From DASVRZ01 sp038228695 (lineage in GTDB: Bacteria; Verrucomicrobiota; Verrucomicrobiia; Chthoniobacterales; DASVRZ01): a stretch of 64,000 bases of DNA. The translations under genes and the position numbers were made by a program. The notes under the pieces were generated by a model that was given only the letters and a program-made list of their open reading frames with translations, was not told the origin of the DNA and did not search any database. The stretch lies in the NCBI GenBank assembly GCA_038228695.1, contig JBBRPA010000010.1, positions 8,939-72,938 on the forward strand. The letters are read 5' to 3'. Below, piece by piece: positions 24,079-32,545 of this stretch; positions within the stretch are counted from its first letter, which is position 1; each line of letters begins with the position of its first letter.

Positions 24079-24990
24079 TTATTCCTGCGGAACGCGCTGG
24101 GTAGGCTCCATGACTTTGGCGAGGAGCGCTTGGGCTTGCGCCGGAATGGAGGTGATCACTTCGGTCTCAGATTCGGCCGTTTCGGTCTTAGGCCAGGCGA
24201 CTTGCCAAGCGAGACCGAGCTTTTCCATGGTCCAGATGAGGTATTTGGTGGCGTCAATTTCCCACCATTGCAGACCGTGGGCAGCGCATTTGGGCTTGGC
24301 GTGGTGGTTGTTGTGGAAGCCTTCGCCAAAGGAACCGAGACCGACCCAGAAGTTGTTCCGGCTCATGTCCGTCGTCTCATGGGTGCGATAACCGAGCGCA
24401 GGCATGTGGCAGATGGAATTGACCGCCCAAGTGAAGTTATAAAGCACCATCATGGGAAAATAGAGGCACCAAAGCAGGCCAGCTCCCCCGAGAGTGAAAT
24501 ACAGGATGGTCGCCACAGTAAGATGCGGAATAATGTAAATCGCGGGAGTTTCGAGCAGCTTGCAATACCAGATTTTTCTCACATCGGAGGCATATTTCAT
24601 CGAACGAAGCCGAAAACTCTCAGGTTTGCGAACAAGCCACATAATGTGCGCATAGGGGAATCCATGGAGCGGGCTGTGAATATCCTCGTCCGTATCGGAC
24701 TTCAAATGGTGGTAACGATGGTCGCCTACCCAAGTGACCGGGTCGCCCGAAAGGCAGACGCTCGAGCCCATAGCCCAGAAAAACTTCACCCAAGCCGGCA
24801 TTTCCAAGCCACGATGGGTCAGGTAACGATGCAAATAAAGGGTGGTGCTGAAGCAGCCCCACGCGTAGATGGGAATCATAATCCAGAGGTAGAACGGCTG
24901 GAAATGATGCAGCAGGGCGAGAACCCCGGCCACTTGGATGGCGATGAGGACGATGAGAAGGAGGTATTGTAGCTTTTCGTTTTTGAACAT
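24079..24990 (-). CDS. Membrane fatty acid desaturase (delta-9 type)
   Basis: 303 residues from the ATG at 24990 (MFKNEKLQYLL). The three histidine boxes that bind the di-iron centre are intact: HRYLTH, HRYHH and HNNHH, placed between four hydrophobic segments in the order expected for acyl-CoA or acyl-lipid delta-9 desaturases (also WAVNSICH). It introduces a cis double bond into saturated fatty acids with O2 and adjusts membrane fluidity. The leader carries a long inverted repeat (25014-25057) and a 16-bp perfect palindrome (25069-25084), pointing to specific regulation. Two hairpins follow the gene. Confidence 0.94.
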   Translation of the reverse strand: MFKNEKLQYLLLIVLIAIQVAGVLALLHHFQPFYLWIMIPIYAWGCFSTTLYLHRYLTHRGLEMPAWVKFFWAMGSSVCLSGDPVTWVGDHRYHHLKSDTDEDIHSPLHGFPYAHIMWLVRKPESFRLRSMKYASDVRKIWYCKLLETPAIYIIPHLTVATILYFTLGGAGLLWCLYFPMMVLYNFTWAVNSICHMPALGYRTHETTDMSRNNFWVGLGSFGEGFHNNHHAKPKCAAHGLQWWEIDATKYLIWTMEKLGLAWQVAWPKTETAESETEVITSIPAQAQALLAKVMEPTQRVPQE

Positions 24991-25013
24991 GAGCAGAGTT
25001 GGGGTGGGTCTTT

Positions 25014-25057
25014 CCGGGTTGCGGAAAGACGAATAGTCGTCTATTTCCGCAACCCGG
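25014..25057. promoter_or_regulatory. 44-bp hairpin in the desaturase leader
   Basis: Perfect 14-bp arms ccgggttgcggaaa (25014-25027) and tttccgcaacccgg (25044-25057). Inside them, gacga and tcgtc (25028-25032, 25037-25041) extend the pairing. The structure ends 24 bp before the desaturase ATG. No adjacent T-run, so not a plain terminator; an operator or an RNA switch on translation is more likely. Confidence 0.8.
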
Positions 25058-25068
25058 GCAACCGTTAA

Positions 25069-25084
25069 GTTTTTGGCCAAAAAC
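25069..25084. promoter_or_regulatory. 16-bp perfect palindrome upstream of the desaturase gene
   Basis: gtttttggccaaaaac reads the same on both strands. It lies 11 bp from the hairpin and about 80 bp before the desaturase start, in the gap shared with the divergent lipoprotein gene. It is shaped like a binding site for a dimeric repressor; no known consensus was matched. Confidence 0.6.
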
Positions 25085-25197
25085 AGCTCCCGAGCGCGGC
25101 ACGGCACGCAAACAGCTTACTAAAACCGAGGAAAAGTCTCGACGATGAAGGGCATCCGGCCTACCATCAGCACCAACCCGAGAACGATCCCGCATTT

Positions 25198-25875
25198 ATG
25201 AATTATCGCTTGATCAATACTATCGTCCTCACCATTAGCGTCGTTGCACTTAACGGGTGCGCTTCCGTTTCCAAAATGACTGCCAGTCTCGCCCAGAAGA
25301 AGAAAACTTCTGAAACGGCGAAAAATCCCGAGCAAATGAGGATCTCGGTTGACTCGGTGGTATTGCAACCCTTGACCCGCGTGGACGTTCCGCATTTTTC
25401 CGGATTGCAAACCCCGCTCGTCGGCGGCACCCGCCAGCGGGACCGCTCCAGTGGCCGCAGCATCACGCTTCCCCGGTTTACGCCCGTCAAAGTCCTGAGC
25501 AACAACGGACGGTCCGCCCTCGTGGAAACGAGCACCGGGGACCGCGGTTACATTCCCGCAGCAAGTATCGCGAGCGAATCCTCCATTCTAGCCGCCGCCC
25601 AACCCGCGGAGCCGGTTCGTTCGCTCTATGGCAACGGCATCGACCCAGCAACCGGCCTGCCCTACGATCCGAGCGCCCTTTATGTTCCGCGGATGGATCC
25701 GTCTGACTCTCCAGTGGACGCCACCATGTTGAATAATGTGGATAGCGTCGATCTGCCCGAGTCTGAGACCAGCAGCCCGACGCCCCCAGAAGCCTTCAAC
25801 ATCGACGGCGTCCTCATTCGCCAGACCGCCCCAACGCCGGTCACTCCCGCGCCGGCTGACGTGACTGCCCAGTAG
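25198..25875 (+). CDS. Lipoprotein with SH3-like segment
   Basis: 225 residues. The signal peptide ends in a lipobox (VALNGC, Cys21), so the protein is lipid-anchored in an envelope membrane. Residues about 88-125 (ITLPRFTPVKVLSNNGRSAL, then GDRGYIPAASI) resemble a bacterial SH3-type beta-barrel. The rest is a Pro/Ser/Asp-rich disordered tail. Such proteins often bind peptidoglycan or glycans, but no substrate can be given. It is followed 12 bp later by the coiled-coil gene and probably shares its transcript. Divergent from the desaturase gene. Confidence 0.85.
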   Translation: MNYRLINTIVLTISVVALNGCASVSKMTASLAQKKKTSETAKNPEQMRISVDSVVLQPLTRVDVPHFSGLQTPLVGGTRQRDRSSGRSITLPRFTPVKVLSNNGRSALVETSTGDRGYIPAASIASESSILAAAQPAEPVRSLYGNGIDPATGLPYDPSALYVPRMDPSDSPVDATMLNNVDSVDLPESETSSPTPPEAFNIDGVLIRQTAPTPVTPAPADVTAQ

Positions 25876-25887
25876 CCGATTCTCCAA

Positions 25888-26361
25888 ATGCCGCCCGTCG
25901 ATTCGTTTCCGTTCTATCTCTGCGTTTTTGGCGGCGGTCTCGGTCTCGGTTTGATTTTCGCGGCAATGGCTTGGAATAACGCCCGTATCGCCCGGGGCGA
26001 GCGCAACAAGTTTAAAATGATGCTCGGCGAAAAAATGGAAGTCGAAGCCACGTCCGCCGCGAAGCTCAAAGGCGAACTCGAGACCCTACGCAAACAAAAC
26101 GAAAATCTGCGCGTGAAAGTTTCCGAGCTGAATCAATCGCCCGAGAAACGACTCCAGCGGGATTTGGAAATCTTCGCCCGCGCTGAAAAACGTCTCGTCG
26201 AAAAGTCCCCAGGGTTCCCCGCCGCTTGGGAGAGCGCCAAGCGCGAGGCACACGAGGAAATCGCGGCTGAGGAAGCCGGACAATCGCTCCCCAAGCGCAT
26301 GTTCCAGAAATTCACCACCCTCACCGGCGGCGGAAAGTTGCCCGACTCGGAAAGCCCGTAA
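25888..26361 (+). CDS. Hypothetical membrane-anchored coiled-coil protein
   Basis: 157 residues. One N-terminal membrane helix (about 9-28, YLCVFGGGLGLGLIFAAMAW), then a basic stretch, a coiled coil (about 45-90, with LKGELETLRKQNENLRVKVS), and a helical charged tail (EIFARAEKRLVEKSPGF). No enzyme motif. The layout resembles small envelope scaffolding proteins. Likely cotranscribed with the lipoprotein gene; convergent with the glycan cluster, 13 bp apart. Function unknown. Confidence 0.75.
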   Translation: MPPVDSFPFYLCVFGGGLGLGLIFAAMAWNNARIARGERNKFKMMLGEKMEVEATSAAKLKGELETLRKQNENLRVKVSELNQSPEKRLQRDLEIFARAEKRLVEKSPGFPAAWESAKREAHEEIAAEEAGQSLPKRMFQKFTTLTGGGKLPDSESP

Positions 26362-26374
26362 GCGCTGGAACAGG

Positions 26375-27238
26375 TCAGGCAGGTCGCGTGTTCGCTGCGG
26401 CTTTTTTCATTTCGTAAGTTTTAGCCACGGAAAGCAGTTCATAAACACCGTGCAACCGCGCAAAATAGTAGCCTTCCTTGCCGTCGAGGAAACCGCGCTG
26501 CCAAAGATAGACGTAGAGAAAGCGCAAGGTCGGGCGGAACGGCATTTTTGAGGCCAGATCTTTCAGTTTTCGCCGGAAACCGACGTTGCCCGATTGCAGT
26601 CGACCACGACTCGCACTGAGGTATTTGTCGAGCGCGACGCAGGCCTCCCAATTGGAATAGCGATTATGTTTTTCGACGAAAACATCGACGCTGGGAAAGG
26701 CGTAATGGTCCATCTCGGACTTCAGATAACCCGTCTCGCCGTCGATAATGATGTGCTCGTGGACCTCGTTGTCGCCGCTTTTGGTCGCGGCATCGGTCAG
26801 CTTTTCGTAACGGCCCTTGGCATGTCGGAAAAGGCGGAGGTTCCAGTTGGGATAATAGGCGTGCTCGAGCCAGCTCCCCATGAACATGAAACGGCGGTTG
26901 ATCCAGTAGCCGCTGACCTTCGGGTCGTGGGCCGCGATGATCCGGGCAAATTCTTCGCCGGTGCCCGGCGGGAGGACCTCGTCGGCGTCGAGGATGAAGA
27001 CCCATTCGTTGCGAAACGGCAGGTTTTCCAGAGACCAGTTTTTCTTCTTAGGCCATGTTCCATTGAATTGAAATTGGACGACGCGCGCCCCGGCGCTCTC
27101 GCAGATTTCGATTGAGCCGTCGGTGCTTTGCGAATCGACCACGAAGATTTCGTCGGCCCACGGGATGGCAGCGAGGCAGCGCGGGAGATTACCGGCCTCG
27201 TTCTTAATCGGGATGATGATGGAGACGGGAACTTTCAC
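26375..27238 (-). CDS. Family 2 glycosyltransferase
   Basis: 287 residues. GT-A fold: VSIIIPIKNEAGNLPRCL at the start, DSQSTDGS as the first nucleotide-sugar motif, and the metal-binding DADE motif (VFILDADEVLPPG) at about 82-94. C-terminal part with WQRGFLDGKEGYYFARLHG, as in WaaE/KdtX-like lipopolysaccharide or exopolysaccharide transferases. No membrane segment. Its ATG overlaps the stop of the upstream acyltransferase by 4 bp. Last gene of a four-gene glycan cluster (29591 to 26375). Donor and acceptor unknown. Confidence 0.92.
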   Translation of the reverse strand: MKVPVSIIIPIKNEAGNLPRCLAAIPWADEIFVVDSQSTDGSIEICESAGARVVQFQFNGTWPKKKNWSLENLPFRNEWVFILDADEVLPPGTGEEFARIIAAHDPKVSGYWINRRFMFMGSWLEHAYYPNWNLRLFRHAKGRYEKLTDAATKSGDNEVHEHIIIDGETGYLKSEMDHYAFPSVDVFVEKHNRYSNWEACVALDKYLSASRGRLQSGNVGFRRKLKDLASKMPFRPTLRFLYVYLWQRGFLDGKEGYYFARLHGVYELLSVAKTYEMKKAAANTRPA

Positions 27239-27777
27239 AACGGTGGTTTTTGTCTTCTCACTGTTGCTGGGGAGCCGATCGCGTAGCAGTTGTCGGGGAG
27301 ATCTTTACTCACGACCGAGCACGCGCCGACGACGCAGTTTTTTCCAATGGTAACCCCGGGCAATACAAACGTGCGCGCTCCGAGAAAGGCCCAGTCGCCG
27401 ATCGTGATTTTTTTGGTTAGCAAGGGCCGAGTTTTATCCTCCATGTCGTGGGTGCCGGTGCAGAGATAACATTCTTGAGCCACGGTGCTGGCGAAGCCGA
27501 GTTCGATCTCGCCGAGGGAATAGGCGTTCGCTCGGTCGCCGAGGCAGGACCGGTCGTGCAAGGTGAGTTTCCAAGGAATCTGGATGCGGGCGCGGGGATG
27601 AACGAAGGGAATGCCGTCGATTTTGCAACCGAACCATCCGAGAACGAGCAACCGCCAAGCGTTGAGCGGTTTCGGAGTCCAAACGCAGAGGAGCGTCCAT
27701 GCGATTTCCCACAGGAGCATGCCGATTTTTTCGCGCGTGGTCCAAGGGGAAGGAAAATCGGGTAAAGCGCTTTTCAT
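27235..27777 (-). CDS. WcaF-like hexapeptide-repeat O-acetyltransferase
   Basis: 180 residues. Left-handed beta-helix repeats in the C-terminal half (LGDRANAYSLGEIELG, ITIGDWAFLGARTFVLPGVT, IGKNCVVGACSVVSKDLPD), with the catalytic-type His in GTHDMED. The N-terminal part (REKIGMLLWEIAWTLLC) matches colanic-acid-type acetyltransferases (WcaF/WcaB). It would acetylate a sugar of the glycan made by this cluster, using acetyl-CoA. Start and stop overlap both neighbours by 4 bp, showing tight coupling. Confidence 0.9.
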   Translation of the reverse strand: MKSALPDFPSPWTTREKIGMLLWEIAWTLLCVWTPKPLNAWRLLVLGWFGCKIDGIPFVHPRARIQIPWKLTLHDRSCLGDRANAYSLGEIELGFASTVAQECYLCTGTHDMEDKTRPLLTKKITIGDWAFLGARTFVLPGVTIGKNCVVGACSVVSKDLPDNCYAIGSPATVRRQKPPL

Positions 27778-28913
27778 TTCAGGAGTCGGGCGATTTGCTG
27801 GTGGAGAAATTCGGCGGCGTTGGCAAGACGGAAGTGTTTTTCGAAAGTGGCCCGGGCGGCAAGCCGAAAGGTAGATTTCTCAGGGTCGTCGAGAGAAAGA
27901 TAGCGCCGCAGGAGGGTGAGCGTGCCAGCATCGTTATCCTCTTCCGCAAAGCCGCCACCCGCTTCAGTGATCTCGCGCCAGATGTTGACCTTTTTTGAAA
28001 TGAGCACTGGCGTAGAGCAGGCGAGCGCTTCCGCCACGGCGAGTCCAAAGTTTTCCTGATGCGACGGCAGCACAAACGCCTCCGCGCCGTAGAGCGCCCC
28101 CCATTTGGCGTCGCCCGCGAGCATGCCGGGCCAGAAGACGCGGTCGTTGCCGAGCGTTTGCAACTCTGCCGCCCAACCGGTCTGATCCGGGCCGGCCATC
28201 ACTAGGCAAAGATCGGGATGCTGAGCGGATACTTGCGCCCAGGCGCGGAGCAAGAAATCGCAGCCTTTTTTCAGATGAATCCGACCAAGAAACAGGAGGT
28301 AGGGCCGACCGGCCAGCGCGGGAATTTTTTCGGAAAGTGCTGTCTGCATTTCGGGACGAAACGGCGGCGGGTCTGCGATTCCTAGCGGCGCAATCACATC
28401 CTGACCGCGCAGGCTTTTGAAGGAATGATGCGCCCCGAGACGCTCCTCTTCGGCTGTGAAAAAAATCGCCCGCGCGTCCCGCAGCACCCGGTAATCAGCC
28501 CACCACCAGAAGAGATTTTTCTTCATCCGTTTGATGGGAAATTGATCGAAGTAGGGATCGAGCATGCCGTGCGGAAAAACAAAGTAAGGCGGCTGCTTTC
28601 CACCTTCGCAAGCGGAGCGAACGGCGACCCCGGTGTATTGCCAGAGCGCGTGGACGACGACGGTGTCGAACCGGCCGACGTTTTCGCAAAGCCAGCGTTG
28701 AAATTCCGGCGAATACTGGAAGGCTGTTTTTCCAGGACCCTTCGCGTGCAACGTCAGTGGAAAATCATCGATCCATCGCTCCGCCGGATCATCAATGCTA
28801 ACAATCTCCACTGTGTGCCCGAGCCGAACGCCCTCGCGTCCAAGTTGCAACACAGCCTCGCTCGTGCCGCCGTGGCGCGGGTCGATGGAAGAAATCGCGT
28901 GGAGGATTTTCAT
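27774..28913 (-). CDS. Family 4 glycosyltransferase
   Basis: 379 residues, GT-B fold. N-terminal: MKILHAISSIDPRHGGTSEA, the usual glycine-rich acceptor-side loop. C-terminal: YLLFLGRIHLKKGCDFLLRA (donor-domain start), VFWPGMLAGDAKWGALYGAE, and the conserved E-x7-E region FVLPSHQENFGLAVAEALAC that binds the nucleotide sugar. These enzymes are retaining transferases of exopolysaccharide or O-antigen synthesis. The stop overlaps the next gene by 4 bp; the previous gene ends 12 bp upstream. The sugar is not predictable. Confidence 0.93.
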   Translation of the reverse strand: MKILHAISSIDPRHGGTSEAVLQLGREGVRLGHTVEIVSIDDPAERWIDDFPLTLHAKGPGKTAFQYSPEFQRWLCENVGRFDTVVVHALWQYTGVAVRSACEGGKQPPYFVFPHGMLDPYFDQFPIKRMKKNLFWWWADYRVLRDARAIFFTAEEERLGAHHSFKSLRGQDVIAPLGIADPPPFRPEMQTALSEKIPALAGRPYLLFLGRIHLKKGCDFLLRAWAQVSAQHPDLCLVMAGPDQTGWAAELQTLGNDRVFWPGMLAGDAKWGALYGAEAFVLPSHQENFGLAVAEALACSTPVLISKKVNIWREITEAGGGFAEEDNDAGTLTLLRRYLSLDDPEKSTFRLAARATFEKHFRLANAAEFLHQQIARLLK

Positions 28914-28925
28914 CGATCGCCCCTG

Positions 28926-29591
28926 CTAGTCCACGAAGCCTTTTTCCCGGGTGAAATATTTCGCATCGCGCGGCAGTTCGGAGATCTCCTTCGCCGGGAC
29001 CCCGCCGTAGAGACAGTATTCCCGCAGGTGAACTTTGTTCAGCAACGATTTGGCTCCTAACACGGAGAACGATGGCAACGCACTACCCCCGAGCAGAATG
29101 CAATCGGTGCCGATAAAGCAATGACTACCGATCGTCAGCGGTCGCGAAGTTTGGTGCCCATCCACGATGTCGATAGTATGGGTAAGAATCTGGGAACGGA
29201 ACCCAGCGACCGTGGTAAACGCGCCGATAGTCACGCGATTGGTGCAGTCGATCAAATGGCGGTTGGTGATCGCGGCGTGCGCCCCGAGGATCAGTTCGGG
29301 TGCGCGGTCCGGCTCGGCGGCAAAATGCGGCGAGTCGATTTTTGGAAAACCGGTGATCCAGTTCACGTTGTTAATCACCGCCTGTTCGCCGAGTTCGACG
29401 CGGCTAAGATTTTTTAGTAAATTGAAATGCCCAATTCGCGCCCCGGCCCCCAGTCGAACCGAGCGGCAAAGGAGCAGCGAAAGTCCAACGCGACTCCCCT
29501 CGCCTAACTCACAACCGCAAAAGCTCTCGAGAATCCAGCGCCGAGCGGGCCACGGCAGCATAAGGCTGAGTATTTGGAGAACAAGTTTCAT
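28926..29591 (-). CDS. Hexapeptide-repeat acyltransferase, LbH superfamily
   Basis: 221 residues. A hydrophobic N-terminus is followed by irregular hexapeptide turns (VRLGAGARIGHFNLLKNLSR, VELGEQAVINNVNWITGFP, LILGAHAAITNRHLIDCTN, VTIGAFTTVAGFRSQILTHT) and a closing GSHCFIGTDCILLGGSALPS with VLGAKSLLNKV. A His in LTHTIDIVDGHQ is a catalytic candidate. First gene of the glycan cluster; likely acetylates or otherwise acylates a sugar. It differs strongly from the second acetyltransferase in the cluster, so the two are not recent duplicates. Confidence 0.85.
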   Translation of the reverse strand: MKLVLQILSLMLPWPARRWILESFCGCELGEGSRVGLSLLLCRSVRLGAGARIGHFNLLKNLSRVELGEQAVINNVNWITGFPKIDSPHFAAEPDRAPELILGAHAAITNRHLIDCTNRVTIGAFTTVAGFRSQILTHTIDIVDGHQTSRPLTIGSHCFIGTDCILLGGSALPSFSVLGAKSLLNKVHLREYCLYGGVPAKEISELPRDAKYFTREKGFVD

Positions 29592-29665
29592 GGCGATGGT
29601 TTCCGGCCCACAAGAGAGCCAGTTTCATTCCTCACCCTGCAAAAACCTGTCGGATAAATCCAGAG

Positions 29666-30193
29666 TTATCGCCGTTTACGAATTTTCGGTCCGTCTGAAC
29701 TGCTGGTCTTCTTTGGGGTGAAGACGCCGATCACATTTCCCTGCGCATCGTAGGCGATGGTTTTCATGACTCGTTCGGTCATCCCATATTCATAAACCAT
29801 CCGTCGAATGAGAGCCCCGGCTTGGTCGTAATGGGTTTCCTCGATGGCCCGGTCGGAGTCATCGTAGCGATAGAGGCTGCGCACGCCCGGCTTTTCCTTC
29901 TGGTCGAGAAACAGCCCCGATTTGGCGCGGCCCTTTTCGTCAATCGCATAAATCACATGAGCCCGCCAAGAGCCGTTGGAATTGAAATAACGCACATCGG
30001 ATTCCCTTTTTGTGGCGTCATAAAGCGTAACGGTTTTTGTCTCGTCAGGATGAAGGATCGTGCTCGCCCGGGTGAGAGTTAGATCAGGCGGCGGAAGTGG
30101 ACCCCGATCGGTCGTCGCATTCGAACGAACCTGCGCGGGCAACGAAGTTGCCAACGCCAAAACGAAAATAAGGAGGAGGATCCGGGAGAGCAT
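29666..30193 (-). CDS. Secreted hypothetical protein with YD-like segments
   Basis: 175 residues. A signal peptide (about 1-20, ending SLPAQ) is followed by repeated short motifs of the type YD-x(n)-G: LYDATKRESDVRYFNSNGSW, YRYDDSDRAIEETHYDQAGA, YEYGMTERVMKTIAYDAQGN. These recall YD/Rhs-type or toxin-repeat beta-hairpins, here only three units. The C-terminus is basic (KIRKRR). Exported; function unknown. It lies 74 bp upstream of the glycan cluster on the same strand. Confidence 0.7.
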   Translation of the reverse strand: MLSRILLLIFVLALATSLPAQVRSNATTDRGPLPPPDLTLTRASTILHPDETKTVTLYDATKRESDVRYFNSNGSWRAHVIYAIDEKGRAKSGLFLDQKEKPGVRSLYRYDDSDRAIEETHYDQAGALIRRMVYEYGMTERVMKTIAYDAQGNVIGVFTPKKTSSSDGPKIRKRR

Positions 30194-30296
30194 CCCTCTT
30201 CATGGATCAAATCTCCGTCGCCGTCAAAGCCCTCCAGCATCCAATCTCACTGGGTCCGATCCCGGCGACCGCCAAAGGTTAGGACATTCCACAATG

Positions 30297-31448
30297 TTAT
30301 CGGACGAGTTTTTTTCGGACACCGTCCCAAAACGGAAAGAACCCTTTCCAAGCAAATGGAAATATCGCTGCATCACTTTCGCGACGAAGCAAAATCAAAT
30401 CGACGCCCCGCTGCTGGAGCGATTCGCGAAGTTCAGGGAGCCGATCATTCAGCGGACCAACAAATGGCGCATAAGCCACCACGCGTGAAAGTCCGCTGCT
30501 CGCGGCCCACTCGGACAGCGTCTCCAGTTTTTCGGTGGCACCACCCATCGCCTGGCGCCGATAGGCTGTTTGCGCCGCGCCTGAAGTCATCGCCGTGGAC
30601 CGGAATATTCCCGCGAACTCCGTCGTCGCGAGCGGCCCGACGGTTTCCGCAGACAAATCCTCATCGTGGACCCACAACCCGGTTTTCACCTTCTCCAAGG
30701 TTAGCGTGGCTGCGTATGCCGCAGCCTTGGCAGGCTTTAAATCAGCCGTCTCTTCCACGGATACGGCGCTCACCACATCGTCGTTCAGCCGGTCCAACCC
30801 AGTCGTGTCGGCGAGATATTCCGGTGCGCAGAATTTCTCCAAGTTAGACCGGCGCACCAGATAGGTTTTTCCTGCGGTTTGCAAGCCAGCGACCCAGCGC
30901 CAACTGCAAGTGTTCGAAGCCGCATCCGCATCTAACAAATGCCGAAAGAAAAAATCCGCGCCGAGTTCCCACGGCAGACGCTCGATATGAATCCAGAAAC
31001 TAGCGAACCACATCCGTGCGTGATTGTGCAAATAACCTGTCTCGAGTAACTCACGGGCAAACCGGTCCATCACCGCAACCCCACTTTGACCGGCAGCCAC
31101 TTCTTCGGCGCGCCGTAGGACAGATGGATCGTGTTGGTTAGATCCGAGCTTGGCCACGTAGTCGCTCCACACCGCCGGGCGACATTCCAGCCAGCCTTTC
31201 CAGTAGAGTCGCCAACACACTTCCTGCACCCATTTTTCCACGCGTGCGAGCGGGAACGCGGCGAGCGTTTCGCTCACAATCTCATCCTCCAGAATCAGCC
31301 GGCAGCGGATCGCCGGGGACAGACCCGATACGGCCGCGTGACCGGGACTAACAAAATTCCGTCGCTCCCCATAATGCGACGTCTCCGGCAAAAATGATCG
31401 CCACTGCGCAAGAGCTTCGTTCCGTGTGTTCGCAAAAGAATTTCGCAT
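30297..31448 (-). CDS. Photolyase/cryptochrome FAD-domain protein without N-terminal antenna domain
   Basis: 383 residues. The protein begins directly in the helical FAD-binding domain: LAQWRSFLPETSHYGERRNF, VSPGHAAVSGLSPAIRCRLI, VCWRLYWKGWLE, GYLHNHARMWFASFWIHIER (the HNHxRM photolyase signature), DADAASNTCSWRWVAG and YLVRRSNLEKFC. After about residue 235 comes an alpha/beta segment (TGLWVHDEDLSAETVGPLA and LPELRESLQQRGVDLILL) that looks like the Rossmann antenna domain, which in normal photolyases is N-terminal. This order is unusual and could be a domain swap. It overlaps the M42 peptidase stop by 1 nt (TGATG). Likely a light-driven repair or sensory flavoprotein; activity untested. Confidence 0.82.
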   Translation of the reverse strand: MRNSFANTRNEALAQWRSFLPETSHYGERRNFVSPGHAAVSGLSPAIRCRLILEDEIVSETLAAFPLARVEKWVQEVCWRLYWKGWLECRPAVWSDYVAKLGSNQHDPSVLRRAEEVAAGQSGVAVMDRFARELLETGYLHNHARMWFASFWIHIERLPWELGADFFFRHLLDADAASNTCSWRWVAGLQTAGKTYLVRRSNLEKFCAPEYLADTTGLDRLNDDVVSAVSVEETADLKPAKAAAYAATLTLEKVKTGLWVHDEDLSAETVGPLATTEFAGIFRSTAMTSGAAQTAYRRQAMGGATEKLETLSEWAASSGLSRVVAYAPFVGPLNDRLPELRESLQQRGVDLILLRRESDAAIFPFAWKGFFPFWDGVRKKLVR

Positions 31449-32530
31449 CAGAGCACGTGAGAAAAATCATCCTTCGGTCCCACGCTTTTCACGAAGGCGA
31501 CTAACAATGCGATCACTTTCTCCACATCGTCGAGGCTAGCCATCTCGACCACGCTGTGCATGTAGCGCAACGGCAGGCTAACCAGCGCACTCGGCACTCC
31601 GGTTCGCGATTGAAAGATCACATCCGTGTCCGTCCCGCTGTAGCGCGAACTGCTCTCGTGCTGAATCGGAATCCCCGCCTTGTCCGCACATTCGATCAAC
31701 CGCGCCACGACCAGCGGATGATTGCACGTGCCGTGGGTCACACTCGGGCCACCGCCGAGCACGCACTCGCCATGCATCGCTTGGTCGATGCCCGGTGTAT
31801 CGGTTGCATGCGTCACGTCGAGCACGATGCAGACATCCGGCTTGAGCCGATGCGTGATCATGCGTGCGCCGTTGCCGCCGATTTCCTCCTGCACCGCATT
31901 CACCGCATAAAGCGTCGGCGAAAGTTCCCCTCTCTTTTTCCCCAGACGTTCGAGCACTTGGCTGAGAATGAATCCACCCATGCGGTTGTCGAGGGCGCGT
32001 CCGACGATACGGTTTTTGCCGAATGGAATCGCCGCGTCCGCATAGACCGCCGGATGCCCCACGCGCAATCCGAGTCCTTTCACCTCCGCCAGATTGTTAG
32101 CACCGACATCCACATACAACTCATGAATCTTCGGCGCTTTCTCATCGCCGCTCGAATCTTTCCGCAAATGAATCGCCGTGTTGCCGATGATCCCGGTCAC
32201 TGGTCCTTTGTCTCCTAACAACTGCACGCGCCGCCCCCGCGCCGTGGCCGTGTCCGTGCCACCCACGCGATCTAACCGCAGATAACCTTCCTTGGTAATC
32301 TGCTTGACGATGAAGCCTATCTCGTCGGCGTGCGCCTCGAGCATGATGCTTTTTCCGGCGCGCCCTTTGCCCTTCAGAGTTGCCCAGGTGGTGCCGTAGA
32401 TATCATTCTCCACCGTGTCGGCAAATTTGGAAACATAGCCCGCCCATTTGCGCTGACCCGGCATTTCAAATCCGGTTGGGCTGGGTGTATTAAGCAGGTC
32501 GTAGAGGAATTTCTGTGTGGTTGGGTTCAT
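31448..32530 (-). CDS. M42-family metallopeptidase (glutamyl aminopeptidase-like)
   Basis: 360 residues from the ATG at 32530 (MNPTTQKFL). The di-metal site residues are present: LEAHADEIGF (His67, Asp69), GRALDNRMGG (bridging Asp), VQEEIGGNGAR (catalytic Glu pair), DVTHATDTPG (Asp) and YMHSVVEM (His). M42 enzymes form dodecameric tetrahedral aminopeptidases in the cytosol that trim peptides. It sits between the nucleotidyltransferase and photolyase-like genes on one strand with very short gaps, so the three are probably one operon, although their roles look unrelated. Confidence 0.93.
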   Translation of the reverse strand: MNPTTQKFLYDLLNTPSPTGFEMPGQRKWAGYVSKFADTVENDIYGTTWATLKGKGRAGKSIMLEAHADEIGFIVKQITKEGYLRLDRVGGTDTATARGRRVQLLGDKGPVTGIIGNTAIHLRKDSSGDEKAPKIHELYVDVGANNLAEVKGLGLRVGHPAVYADAAIPFGKNRIVGRALDNRMGGFILSQVLERLGKKRGELSPTLYAVNAVQEEIGGNGARMITHRLKPDVCIVLDVTHATDTPGIDQAMHGECVLGGGPSVTHGTCNHPLVVARLIECADKAGIPIQHESSSRYSGTDTDVIFQSRTGVPSALVSLPLRYMHSVVEMASLDDVEKVIALLVAFVKSVGPKDDFSHVL

Positions 32531-32545
32531 TATGTTAGACAATAG

